Shown piece after piece: positions 28,270 to 36,887 of a stretch of 64,000 bases of DNA; position 1 is the first letter of the stretch; each line of letters starts with the position of its first letter. A program made the translations under genes and the position numbers. The stretch is taken from contig NZ_FXTA01000007.1 in assembly GCF_900182645.1 (NCBI RefSeq), forward strand, positions 94,199-158,198, in the 5' to 3' direction. The notes beneath the pieces are model-generated. The model saw only the letters and a program-made list of their open reading frames with translations. It was not told where the DNA came from and searched no databases. This DNA is from Flavobacterium resistens. GTDB taxonomy: Bacteria > Bacteroidota > Bacteroidia > Flavobacteriales > Flavobacteriaceae.

Positions 28270-29811
28270 TTATTTATCCAGTATTTCGTCAAAATTCTCA
28301 CTAATAGTACTCTTGTTATGAAAATCATATAGAGTCAATTGCTCAACTTCATAATAAAATCGCCAGTAATTATATAGACTCATGATGTAATTTTCAGAGG
28401 CGTTTTGCCATGCTTTTCTGGCACTCGTTAACCGCAGTAAATCAACACTGCCGGATAGAAATCTTTTCTCGGTTACATCATAAGAAGATTTAGAAATTTC
28501 ACTGGTTCTTAAAGCATTTTCCACCAATTGCTTTTGAAGGTTAAAATCGATAACTTTTAAATTGAGTTGTTGCTTGAGCTTGTCGCCATCCTGCTGGATG
28601 GCAATTTCACTAATTTCATTATTCATTTTGGCAGTTTTTATGTTGCCTTTGCGCTCTCCCCAATCCAATATTGGGATATTCAACTTAATAGCAACCATCT
28701 GCTGTTCTAATAATTGGTTGTATGCTTGGTGAAACGTATTCGCATTTTTGTTTAGACCATAACTACCGGACAAGGACAAATCAAAACGGTTTTCTTTAGT
28801 CGCTTTGTCCAAATCTCTTTGTGCTTCTATTCTTCTTATTTTTAAATTAAAAATTTCAGGATTGTTTGTTTCTGCTAATGCAATAGCTTCTTTAGGGTCA
28901 ATTTGCAAATTTGAAATCAATTCAGGCAATTCAGGTAAAAGATTCAACGCGTTATTATTTCTTAAAAATAACCCTAATTCTGATTCTGCTTTTTCCAGCT
29001 CTCTTTCATTCTGTGTTAAGTTGCTTTCGGAATTATAAATATCCAGTTCCAAATTAAGAATGTCGTCTTTTTCAATGGAACCTAGTTCAAATCTTTTTTT
29101 CCCTATTTTGTACAGTTTTTGAATTGTTTCTACATTTTCATTAGCTAATTCCACTTTTTTATTCGCCAAGGCCCAATTAAAAAAAAAGTTAACTGCTTTT
29201 AATTTAATATTCTGCAATTCGTACAGATATTCTTTTTTAGCATTTTCAAATTGGAGAGGTGCAATTTTGTTCATCCACTTCAGGCTATTGTATGCCATAA
29301 TAGGTTGATACAGACCGATACTAAAGGGTGTGGTGGTAAAATACTTCGAATCCATCACTCCAAAATTTGACAATCTGCTAAAATTGGAATTGACATAAAA
29401 GCTAGCTCCGGTAGCTCTAATATTTTGGGTTAGATTAAGATTTCCATACGAGTTTAGATTTTGTTGCGGACGATAAACATCAATATTCGCATCAGAATCA
29501 TAACGTTTTGTTATGGATTTATTATAGGTTAATGGTTCTAACGCTAATTCCACTTTAGGCAGAACACTCGCCTTAAAAGATCTATACTGCCAATAGCTCG
29601 CTCCATATTGTTGCTTTGCCTTAAAAGCATCCAATGATTTTTTACCTGCGATTGCAATGATATCATCCAGAGTTGCCATTTGTTTGGTGCTTACTGCCTT
29701 TTTCTGTTCTTGAGCGATGATTTCTAAATTGCAAAAGGCCAAGGCAATCAGGCTCATAATTTGTATCCTTTTAATTATTCCCATGAGGTGTATGTCGAAA
29801 TTGGTATTCAA
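28270..29811 (-). CDS. TolC-family outer-membrane efflux channel
   Basis: This 513-residue protein has a signal peptide (cleavage near LEIIAQEQKK) and the repeated helical and strand pattern of outer-membrane factors. The long coiled-coil segments include NLELDIYNSESNLTQNERELEKAESELG and a second copy around residues 400-470. It should form a trimeric channel joining the adaptor and RND permease to the outside. The first ATG gives an extra 12 or so residues before a second possible start at MGIIKRIQIM, which would better fit a signal peptide. It follows the first RND gene by 45 nt. Confidence 0.88.
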   Translation of the reverse strand: MNTNFDIHLMGIIKRIQIMSLIALAFCNLEIIAQEQKKAVSTKQMATLDDIIAIAGKKSLDAFKAKQQYGASYWQYRSFKASVLPKVELALEPLTYNKSITKRYDSDANIDVYRPQQNLNSYGNLNLTQNIRATGASFYVNSNFSRLSNFGVMDSKYFTTTPFSIGLYQPIMAYNSLKWMNKIAPLQFENAKKEYLYELQNIKLKAVNFFFNWALANKKVELANENVETIQKLYKIGKKRFELGSIEKDDILNLELDIYNSESNLTQNERELEKAESELGLFLRNNNALNLLPELPELISNLQIDPKEAIALAETNNPEIFNLKIRRIEAQRDLDKATKENRFDLSLSGSYGLNKNANTFHQAYNQLLEQQMVAIKLNIPILDWGERKGNIKTAKMNNEISEIAIQQDGDKLKQQLNLKVIDFNLQKQLVENALRTSEISKSSYDVTEKRFLSGSVDLLRLTSARKAWQNASENYIMSLYNYWRFYYEVEQLTLYDFHNKSTISENFDEILDK

Positions 29812-29856
29812 GTTTTATTTTTAAAGGCTTTGAACCGGTTTAATAAGTATTGTTTT

Positions 29857-32800
29857 TTACTTTTTTGCCTTAACTTCAAATCTTTTGGCAAAATAATAAT
29901 AGCACAAGGGGGTAAAATAAAGGCTAATGATAGTTCCCAGTATCATTCCGCCTGTTAATACCGTTGCCAATGGCGCTTGAAGCTCTGCCCCTAAACCGCC
30001 TGTAAAAAGAAGCGGTATAACTGCCAAAATTGTAGTCAAACTGGTCATCAATATGGGCTTGAGCCTTCGTTGCCCGGCAATCAAAAGTGCTTTAATTAAA
30101 GAATTCCCTTGACGCTGTAATTGGATAATAGTGTCTATTTTCAATATCGAATCGTTTATTACTATCCCACTCATGACCACAATGCCTATCATGGACATCA
30201 AATTCAGACTCATTCCAAAAATTTTCAATAATAAAAATGCGCCTGCCAAATCCAACGGAATTTCGATTAGTATAATGAATGGTAGAATGAGCGATTCAAA
30301 TTGGGAAGCTAAAATAAAATACAATAGAAGCAGTGAAATCAACAACACCGCCACTAATTCTTTTAATAGCTCTTGATTGTTAAAAATACTCCCGCTAAAA
30401 GACACTGTATATAATTTGTTTTCCTTGACGACTTGTTTTATTTTATCAATGGTCTGGTCTACGGTTTTTTCATTTGTGTTCAACTCTATTGGGTAATACT
30501 CCCCCTCAATGCCTCCCACAATACTTTTCATGTCTTGGTAATGGATCGTTTTAATAAAATCACTGGCATGAAATACGGCACTATCTTTGGACTGAACCAT
30601 TGTCTCCCTTAAAACTTTATCCAATGTTTTTGTTTCTCCTCCCAGTATAACGGGGACAAAATTCTGATTGTCAATCACCGATAAAATCTCTCTCTCATTA
30701 AAAGCGCTTTTTAATGCATCAAATAAGGTATTGGTCGATACTCCATAAGTCATTAACTTTTCTTGGTCAGCCACTAAATCGATATGTTCCTGCCAAGCTA
30801 TAGGTTTCAATGTCAAATCAGCAACATTTTGCTGCACTTGATTTAATACCTTTTTCAATTGTGTGTTTTGTGTGCTGCCCAGATTTTCAGTATTTTGCAA
30901 TTTGGCTACGAGTGGGGCTTCTTTATCCGAAAAAATGATATTAAAAATATTATCGACTTCACTATATGAAAAAAGAGCTCCTTTATACTTTTTTAGCATA
31001 AATAAATTAATGTCATATTTAATTTTTTCCAATTTATCGGAAGAATCACAACTTATGTATATAGCGCTTTCCGAAGTCAAAGAAGTCGATTCCTTATCTA
31101 AAATAAACTGCTGAGAGCCCACCAGTGCAGTATAATTCAATAATTCCTTTTTCAATGGCTGCAATAACTCCAATACTCGTTTTTTATTTTCCTCTACATC
31201 AATTTGTTTGTTCCAGTCAATTTTCAATACCATTTCAGTTTTAGTCAAATAAGGCATCCGAGTTTTTGGAAGCGTCCTGAACAGAACCACTCCAATGACC
31301 AATAAAAGAATACAGATTGCCCAACATTTTTTTTGCTCTTTCATTACGAAACGAAAGCCTTTTTCATATAATTCAGCATAATCCAAAGTATTCGTTCTTT
31401 CAAGGAAACGATCTATTTTGTTTTTTTTACCTGACTCTTTCAAATGAAACAATCGATATAATAAAGGTACCAAACACACTGAGACAATTAAAGAAACAAA
31501 CAATCCTATGGTGATTGCCATCGCCTGATCATAAAACAAAGCTCCAGAAATACCACTTAAAAAAGAAAGAGGCAAAAAAACAGAGCAGGTCGTCAAAACC
31601 GAAGAAAATAAAGGCTTAATAATTTCATTGGTTCCCAAAATACAGGCTTCAGTTAACGCATATTTTTGCTCCCTGTATTGTATTATGTTTTCAATTACAA
31701 TAATAGAATTATCAATCATTAAACCAATTCCTAAAATTAAACCTGATAAGGAAATGACATTAATGGAAATATTGAAAACATAAAAAAAAACCAAACTGAC
31801 TGTTAAAGAAACAGGAACCGATATGCCTATCAGCAGAGGAGATTTAACATCTTTCAGAAATAAAAACATGATTCCAAATGCCAATAAAATTCCCCATACC
31901 AAATCCTGTTTGATATTAGAAATGGAATAATCCAACAATTTAGTTTGATCTCTGGTTATTGAAAATTCTATGGTAGGATACTCTTTTTTCAATCTTTCAA
32001 CAAGACGGTTTAAGGAGGTCTTTAAATTTTCCATCTTTGCGTCACTTTGCTGAATGACAGCCATAGTAATGGCTTCCTGATCATCAGACAAAACCAGTCC
32101 GGTTCTTTTTTGCGGATGTTCAATCACTTCGGCAAGATCCTTTAACTGGAAAAGGCGCTCACTTTTTTTAATATAAATATTTTCAATTTCCTGAATGGTA
32201 TTCAGACTGGATCCTAAGCGGACATTATATTGATACTGATTGTCTTTAATCAATAAACTACCTATCTCGACATCATAGGTTTTTATTGCCGATTCCAGTT
32301 CATTCAGACTTAGTCCCAAAGCATCTAATTTCTCCATATCAGGAATGATTCGGATTTCAGAAAAAACAAGCCCGCTTACATCCACCATCGCAACCTCTTC
32401 CACCTGTTCAATGCGTTTTCGAATAACCTGATTGGCAAAACGGCTAAAATCGACAAATTGCTGTGAAACAGGATATAATTCAGTGGCAGAAACATTTGCT
32501 TTTCCTTGACCTTGGTCTTTTAAGGTCATGCTTAAATAAAAAACGGGGACATCCGTAATATTGGCCTTGATTACTTTAGGGCGTTCGATTGTTTTGGGAA
32601 GATTTCCCATAGCGCGGTCAATTTTTTCATTGACTTCAATAAAAGAATAATCGATTTTGGTTCCCTGTTCAAAACTTAGCCTTATAACGCCGCTGCCATT
32701 AGTCGATTCTGTTTTAATGTCTTTTAGATGGCTTACCTGCACCAAGTTAGATCGTAAATTTTTCACGATTACATCTTCTACCTGTCGAGCCGACATATTA

Positions 32801-32949
32801 TCAGCTTCCACTTGAACCGTAATTTCTGGAATATCAATGTTAGGCATTAAAGCAACCGGAATAAAACCAAATGCATACAGACCTAGAATAAGCATGCATA
32901 AGGTGGTCATTAAAACAGCAATGGGCTTATTGATTAAAAATTTTACCAT
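29857..32949 (-). CDS. RND-superfamily efflux permease (first of two)
   Basis: This 1030-residue protein has the AcrB-type architecture: an N-terminal helix (FLINKPIAVLMTTLCMLIL), a periplasmic loop, a helix bundle with GLILGIGLMIDNSIIVIENI (about residues 400-420), a second loop, and a C-terminal helix bundle with MSMIGIVVMSGIVINDSIL. It exports substrates by proton antiport via the adjacent HlyD-type adaptor (43 nt upstream) and TolC-type channel (45 nt downstream), so these three form a complete tripartite pump. Drug efflux is the default guess for the family; the operon context points to a different substrate. Confidence 0.92.
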   Translation of the reverse strand: MVKFLINKPIAVLMTTLCMLILGLYAFGFIPVALMPNIDIPEITVQVEADNMSARQVEDVIVKNLRSNLVQVSHLKDIKTESTNGSGVIRLSFEQGTKIDYSFIEVNEKIDRAMGNLPKTIERPKVIKANITDVPVFYLSMTLKDQGQGKANVSATELYPVSQQFVDFSRFANQVIRKRIEQVEEVAMVDVSGLVFSEIRIIPDMEKLDALGLSLNELESAIKTYDVEIGSLLIKDNQYQYNVRLGSSLNTIQEIENIYIKKSERLFQLKDLAEVIEHPQKRTGLVLSDDQEAITMAVIQQSDAKMENLKTSLNRLVERLKKEYPTIEFSITRDQTKLLDYSISNIKQDLVWGILLAFGIMFLFLKDVKSPLLIGISVPVSLTVSLVFFYVFNISINVISLSGLILGIGLMIDNSIIVIENIIQYREQKYALTEACILGTNEIIKPLFSSVLTTCSVFLPLSFLSGISGALFYDQAMAITIGLFVSLIVSVCLVPLLYRLFHLKESGKKNKIDRFLERTNTLDYAELYEKGFRFVMKEQKKCWAICILLLVIGVVLFRTLPKTRMPYLTKTEMVLKIDWNKQIDVEENKKRVLELLQPLKKELLNYTALVGSQQFILDKESTSLTSESAIYISCDSSDKLEKIKYDINLFMLKKYKGALFSYSEVDNIFNIIFSDKEAPLVAKLQNTENLGSTQNTQLKKVLNQVQQNVADLTLKPIAWQEHIDLVADQEKLMTYGVSTNTLFDALKSAFNEREILSVIDNQNFVPVILGGETKTLDKVLRETMVQSKDSAVFHASDFIKTIHYQDMKSIVGGIEGEYYPIELNTNEKTVDQTIDKIKQVVKENKLYTVSFSGSIFNNQELLKELVAVLLISLLLLYFILASQFESLILPFIILIEIPLDLAGAFLLLKIFGMSLNLMSMIGIVVMSGIVINDSILKIDTIIQLQRQGNSLIKALLIAGQRRLKPILMTSLTTILAVIPLLFTGGLGAELQAPLATVLTGGMILGTIISLYFTPLCYYYFAKRFEVKAKK

Positions 32950-32992
32950 AACAGGTTCTTAATAAAATAAATATGGGGACGTAAGGAAGTTT

Positions 32993-34111
32993 TTAGTTTT
33001 TCTCATTTGGACTAACAACGACTTCACTGTCGTGTGCCAAATTCAAATTGCCGGAAACAATAATAGTATCTCCTGGAGCTAAGCTGGAACTGCTTTTGTC
33101 TGGATGTGCAATTACGGAATAGGAACTGCTGTTTTCCAAAGTAGTTTTGACATAAGTCCAGTAAGCTCGTCCATTAATCACTTTAAAAAGCACTTCTTGA
33201 TTGTCCCGCAATACCACTGCCGATTTGGGCACGACCAATTGTCCTTTTATTTCTTTTTGAATGCGTACTTTGACGTTCATCCCTTCCGTAAGCTTTCCGT
33301 CGTTTTTCACTACGGCTTTTACCAGTATCGTTCCGTTTTTGTCAATTAAGGGATTGATGGAGGAGATGTGGCCGCTATACGTTTTGCCTAGTGCAAAAGG
33401 GATCATCTGCACACGGCTGTTTAAGGCGACATCGCTCATTTCCGACTCAATCATATGAAACTCCACTTCAAAAAACCCGTCATCAATGAGGGTCATAAAA
33501 TCTTTTCCGGCGCTTACATTCTCATAAACCCTGCTTTCCATATTGGCCACTTTTCCGGAAAAAGGCGCTATTATTTTGGTGGATTTAAGTTCGAATTGAG
33601 CCGTTTTAAATTCTAACAATGCAACATCATAACCAGATCGGCTGGCTACCATCTCATAAATATCACGAGGAATACTGTCCCTTCGGGTTGTAAAAATCCC
33701 CCGCCCCACAAGCATGTCCTCAAACTGAAATTTTGCTTTTTTTAGTTCGATTTCGGCTCTAGCCACTCTTTGTTGGTACTTAAATGGATTTAAATTTGCT
33801 AATACTTGACCTTTATGAACAAAATCTCCATTTTTCACGTACAAATGTTCCAGTTTGTCACTTACCTCAAACTGTATGCTGTTTTTTTGGGCCGCAACTA
33901 TTTTTCCGTTGCTGATCAACTCTTTTTGGAAAGATTCGTTTTTGAGTACAACGGTTACTACTTCATTTTTTTCGGCTACATAAACTTTTTTTTCCATAGA
34001 AGGTTCTTCGGCAGCCTTTGATTTAGCACAATTATAAAAAAGTAATGAAATCCCAATAAAAAAAGATAGATTTCTAAGAGTTTTGATTTTTGAATAAATA
34101 ATTATGTTCAC
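32993..34111 (-). CDS. HlyD/AcrA-type periplasmic adaptor lipoprotein
   Basis: This 372-residue protein has a lipobox Cys28 (LLFYNC). The membrane-fusion layout is visible: a lipoyl-like half (KNGDFVHKGQVLANLNPFKYQQ), a short coiled-coil hairpin, the returning lipoyl half (KIIAPFSGKVANMESRVYENVSAG), a beta-barrel and a membrane-proximal domain. It bridges the RND permease and TolC channel across the periplasm. Spacing to neighbours is 28 and 43 nt, consistent with one transcript. Confidence 0.93.
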   Translation of the reverse strand: MNIIIYSKIKTLRNLSFFIGISLLFYNCAKSKAAEEPSMEKKVYVAEKNEVVTVVLKNESFQKELISNGKIVAAQKNSIQFEVSDKLEHLYVKNGDFVHKGQVLANLNPFKYQQRVARAEIELKKAKFQFEDMLVGRGIFTTRRDSIPRDIYEMVASRSGYDVALLEFKTAQFELKSTKIIAPFSGKVANMESRVYENVSAGKDFMTLIDDGFFEVEFHMIESEMSDVALNSRVQMIPFALGKTYSGHISSINPLIDKNGTILVKAVVKNDGKLTEGMNVKVRIQKEIKGQLVVPKSAVVLRDNQEVLFKVINGRAYWTYVKTTLENSSSYSVIAHPDKSSSSLAPGDTIIVSGNLNLAHDSEVVVSPNEKN

Positions 34112-34139
34112 CTGTACAATTGTTTTCTTTTGATTAATT

Positions 34140-34595
34140 TCACTCAGAAGGCCTTTTTTCTTCTTCAGGATAAGGAATCTCTCCTTTTATTGTTAATTGT
34201 TGAGGCGAATTTTTACCATTGTAAACCACCGTTATCGTTTTGTTAAAACGCCCTGGATATTTGGCATCATAAGCTATTTTAATCTCTCCATTTTGATTTG
34301 GATTTATTATTTTTTTAGGCCATTCGGGGACAGTACATCCACAACTTGTCGTTACTTTTTTGATTAACAAAGGATTTTTTCCTGTATTTAAAAATTTAAA
34401 TACTGTACTTACTCCTTTTCCCATTGGTATTTCACCAAAATCATATTCTTTCTGTATAAAAATCATCTCAGTCAATTTTCCATCAGAAACTTGATTCTTC
34501 TCTTTACTTTTAGAAATACACGATACACAACATATTATAAGAATAAGTAGGTATATTTTTTTTAATGGAATACTGTTTTTAGGCATTACGATCAA
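34140..34595 (-). CDS. DUF1573 lipoprotein
   Basis: This 151-residue protein has a lipobox near Cys26 (CCVSC). Its DUF1573 immunoglobulin-like domain has the typical EYDFGEIPMGKGVSTVFKFLNTG and TTSCGCTVPEWP motifs. A later ATG at codon 4 could also be the start. The biochemical role of DUF1573 is not established. In this operon it lies between the thioredoxin-like and adaptor genes. The C-G-C pair in the domain could interact with the redox protein, but that is speculation. Confidence 0.88.
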   Translation of the reverse strand: MIVMPKNSIPLKKIYLLILIICCVSCISKSKEKNQVSDGKLTEMIFIQKEYDFGEIPMGKGVSTVFKFLNTGKNPLLIKKVTTSCGCTVPEWPKKIINPNQNGEIKIAYDAKYPGRFNKTITVVYNGKNSPQQLTIKGEIPYPEEEKRPSE

Positions 34596-34621
34596 ACTTT
34601 TAATTCGTTTTATAAATTAAA

Positions 34622-35218
34622 CTACAACTTCCTTCTTCTTTTAATTTCTTTAATATATAATTTCTTCATCCCCTCAGAAATAAAAGGATTTCCGACCATT
34701 ATTATATTATTTTCTTTATCGGTCAATACTGATCTAAAAGTTTCATTTTCAATCATGAACTTATTGTTTTTTACGAAACTATTCTCTTGATCAAAAAAGA
34801 AAGGATATGGAAATTTTTTAATTTCTCTTTTTTCACATAAATATTTAAACAATTCAAATTCATCATAAGATTGAAGAATTAAAATCACTGGAACCCCGTA
34901 GTCTTTTATTTCCAATGCAAACTTGTCCCATAACTTAATATTATTTAAACAAGTAGAACATGAAGCATTAATATAAGCGTATACTTTTAATTCAGATTTA
35001 GAAATATTAATACTATCCTTGAGATAACTACCAAATGGTTTATAAATAATTATTTTTTTTGGCAAGAAAATTTTTTTTCCAATAGTATTTTCCGCTAGTA
35101 ACTTTATAGCATTTATTTTATTCAAATTTTCATCTTTTTTCATGCATGAAAAGCAAAAAAACAATAACACTATCAAACTTTTATGAATAAATAAATTTAA
35201 ACTTCTTCTCATTCTCAT
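34622..35218 (-). CDS. Thioredoxin-fold lipoprotein with CSTC motif
   Basis: This 198-residue protein has a lipoprotein signal (FCFSC, Cys25). The region from about residue 75 reads like a thioredoxin or TlpA/AhpC-type fold: beta strand LKVYAYINA, then the active-site CxxC Cys87-Ser-Thr-Cys90, and later FPYPFFFDQENSFVKNN resembling the peroxiredoxin-like cis-Pro region. It probably acts as a periplasmic thiol oxidase, reductase or carrier. It starts one base after the propeller stop, so the two are tightly coupled. A likely substrate is the four-cysteine peptide encoded upstream. Family placement is by motif only. Confidence 0.65.
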   Translation of the reverse strand: MRMRRSLNLFIHKSLIVLLFFCFSCMKKDENLNKINAIKLLAENTIGKKIFLPKKIIIYKPFGSYLKDSINISKSELKVYAYINASCSTCLNNIKLWDKFALEIKDYGVPVILILQSYDEFELFKYLCEKREIKKFPYPFFFDQENSFVKNNKFMIENETFRSVLTDKENNIIMVGNPFISEGMKKLYIKEIKRRRKL

Positions 35219-36292
35219 TTAATTTAAATTTGCTTTTAAGATATAACCCGTTTCATGATCATATGAATAAAGTGTTTTCCCGTCTTTAGACACTCCTAAT
35301 GTATTAATCTCTCTATCTAAGACAATCTTTTTTATCGGATTACCATCCCAATCATAAACAAAAACGTATCTACCAGTGTTACAATTTTCATCAGATGACA
35401 ATCGACCTGAATAAAGTAAAAAAATAAAATCATTAGTGACACCTCCTCTTAAAAAAGCAAGTCTAGTTTTTTCATTCCTTTCCATATTAAAACTATCACT
35501 TTTATTTATATTGAAATTCACATCAAATTTGTCTATACCTTGGATTGCAATACTAGTACCCTTATCAATATCATAAATTTCTATAACATCACTGAACCTA
35601 TATGGCAAAACAATTTTATCTGCACTAGGTCTGATGTATATATTTGACTGATATGCATTTTTACAAACATCAAAAGGAATTTCTTTCGGTATGTATTGAA
35701 ATTCCCCAAATTCTTTTACGATTTCACCATTCTTCAATGCAACTTTTTGAACTTTATACTTAGAATCAATATTTCCTATTCCTAAAACATAATTACTATC
35801 AAGTAGTACTGTTTTGTAAAATTTTTTCTTTAAATTATAACTTTTAATTAGAAATACTTTGCTACTGTCAATCGCTGTATTTTTATTGATCGTAAGTATT
35901 TTGTTCGATTGAGAATCATATACCCATAAATAATTATCTTTTAACCCAGAACAAAAACCCAAGAGAACTTCATCAGGCCCCTTTCCTCTCTTTATATATT
36001 CTTTTGAAAACAAATTATTTTTGAATGAATAATTATAGAAATAATATTTGTTCCTATAATTATTAAAAACAAACATAGTCGAATCTGAAAAGTTAAACTC
36101 AGCAGGAACACCTATAGTATCGTTTATAAACTCTTTAAAGGAAATATTCTGGGTTTTTGGGAATTTTGAAAACTGAACTAGATTATCATTTAAAATAATA
36201 TGTCCCTTATTATTACACCCAATAAGGAACAAAAAAAACAACATTAATGTTGTTTTAACAACATTATTAGTCATTAGTCGAAATACTTTCAT
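35219..36292 (-). CDS. 6-bladed beta-propeller lipoprotein (BF3164-like)
   Basis: This 357-residue protein has a lipobox Cys26 (LFLIGC). The body is all-beta with repeated short strands typical of the Bacteroidota 6-bladed propeller/BF3164 lipoprotein family, for example RGKGPDEVLLGFCSGLKDNYLWVYDSQSN and FVYDWDGNPIKKIVLD. Such proteins are often encoded next to NVEALA-type peptides, as here: the peptide gene is 118 nt upstream, with a strong hairpin between them. It could bind or recognise the peptide at the membrane. No enzymatic function is visible. Confidence 0.75.
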   Translation of the reverse strand: MKVFRLMTNNVVKTTLMLFFLFLIGCNNKGHIILNDNLVQFSKFPKTQNISFKEFINDTIGVPAEFNFSDSTMFVFNNYRNKYYFYNYSFKNNLFSKEYIKRGKGPDEVLLGFCSGLKDNYLWVYDSQSNKILTINKNTAIDSSKVFLIKSYNLKKKFYKTVLLDSNYVLGIGNIDSKYKVQKVALKNGEIVKEFGEFQYIPKEIPFDVCKNAYQSNIYIRPSADKIVLPYRFSDVIEIYDIDKGTSIAIQGIDKFDVNFNINKSDSFNMERNEKTRLAFLRGGVTNDFIFLLYSGRLSSDENCNTGRYVFVYDWDGNPIKKIVLDREINTLGVSKDGKTLYSYDHETGYILKANLN

Positions 36293-36343
36293 TTAATTAA
36301 CTTTTATATATAAATTTTCAACTCAATATTTTTAAAAATTATT

Positions 36344-36382
36344 AAGTTTAACGAACTTCTGAAGACGAAGTTCGTTAAACTT
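36344..36382 (-). terminator. Strong hairpin between peptide and propeller genes
   Basis: A perfect 16-bp stem (36344-36359 with 36367-36382) and a 7-nt loop lie about 28 nt past the peptide stop. On the minus strand it is followed by AATAATTTTT. It should act as a terminator with partial readthrough, or as an RNA-stabilising structure, raising peptide expression above the downstream genes. Confidence 0.8.
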
Positions 36383-36410
36383 TGTTTTTCATATATTTGC
36401 AATAATATAT

Positions 36411-36677
36411 TTAGAATACACTGCAAGTATTAGAACCATTCTTTCTCGTACAATAATTAGTCGAAACAGTTCCATTACTTTCTCGACAATAATCATCTGC
36501 ATTTTTGGTTGATTCACAGTCTTGAAGATAAGCTATCCCAGATTCAGCATTAGCCGTATTTAAAGCTATTAAACTAGCCAAACTACTATCTGAACTAGAA
36601 TCGTTTAAATTATTAGCATTAAAAAACATTGTTGCAACAATCACGGTAACTCCTAAAATTCCAATTATTTTTTTCAT
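36411..36677 (-). CDS. Small secreted four-cysteine peptide, NVEALA-like
   Basis: This 88-residue precursor has a basic start (MKKIIGILGVTVIVATMFF), a hydrophobic export signal, then a Ser/Asp-rich linker and the segment LIALNTANAES. This resembles the NVEALA motif in position and composition, before a 43-residue C-terminal core. The core has four cysteines (54, 64, 76, 85), enough for two disulfides. It is followed by a strong hairpin and lies in an operon with thioredoxin-like, propeller, signal peptidase and pump genes. I infer that it is the product processed or exported by the operon. It could be a signal, toxin or surface peptide. The family call is by resemblance only. Confidence 0.65.
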   Translation of the reverse strand: MKKIIGILGVTVIVATMFFNANNLNDSSSDSSLASLIALNTANAESGIAYLQDCESTKNADDYCRESNGTVSTNYCTRKNGSNTCSVF

Positions 36678-36887
36678 TTTATAAATTTAATTTGTTTAAT
36701 GGGTATGCACCCTTTTCTTTTTTTAATTTGCTAAGTGGTGTGGAAATGCTACTTTTGCAACGCATTATAAGGGCATTATCCCAATGCCGTTATACGAAAT
36801 TATAAAGGCTTTTCGTTTATAAAATCTTCCTCTGGGCTGTGGTTTATATCATAGGCTTTTTTTAAAGTTAGACAATGTGAGAGTTAT
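36678..36887. promoter_or_regulatory. Upstream region of the peptide gene
   Basis: This 210-bp gap between the O-antigen-ligase-like and peptide genes is the longest space inside the otherwise tight operon. It has short imperfect inverted repeats (for example GGGCATTATCCCAATGCC near 36768). A separate promoter for the peptide gene is plausible, but I could not find a clear -33/-7 pair. Confidence 0.3.

Noticed and set aside
29833..29840. AACCGGTT octamer between the TolC and RND genes as a third operator
   Set aside because: The flanking bases do not match the CAACCGGTTG decamer and it lies inside an operon with no sign of a promoter.
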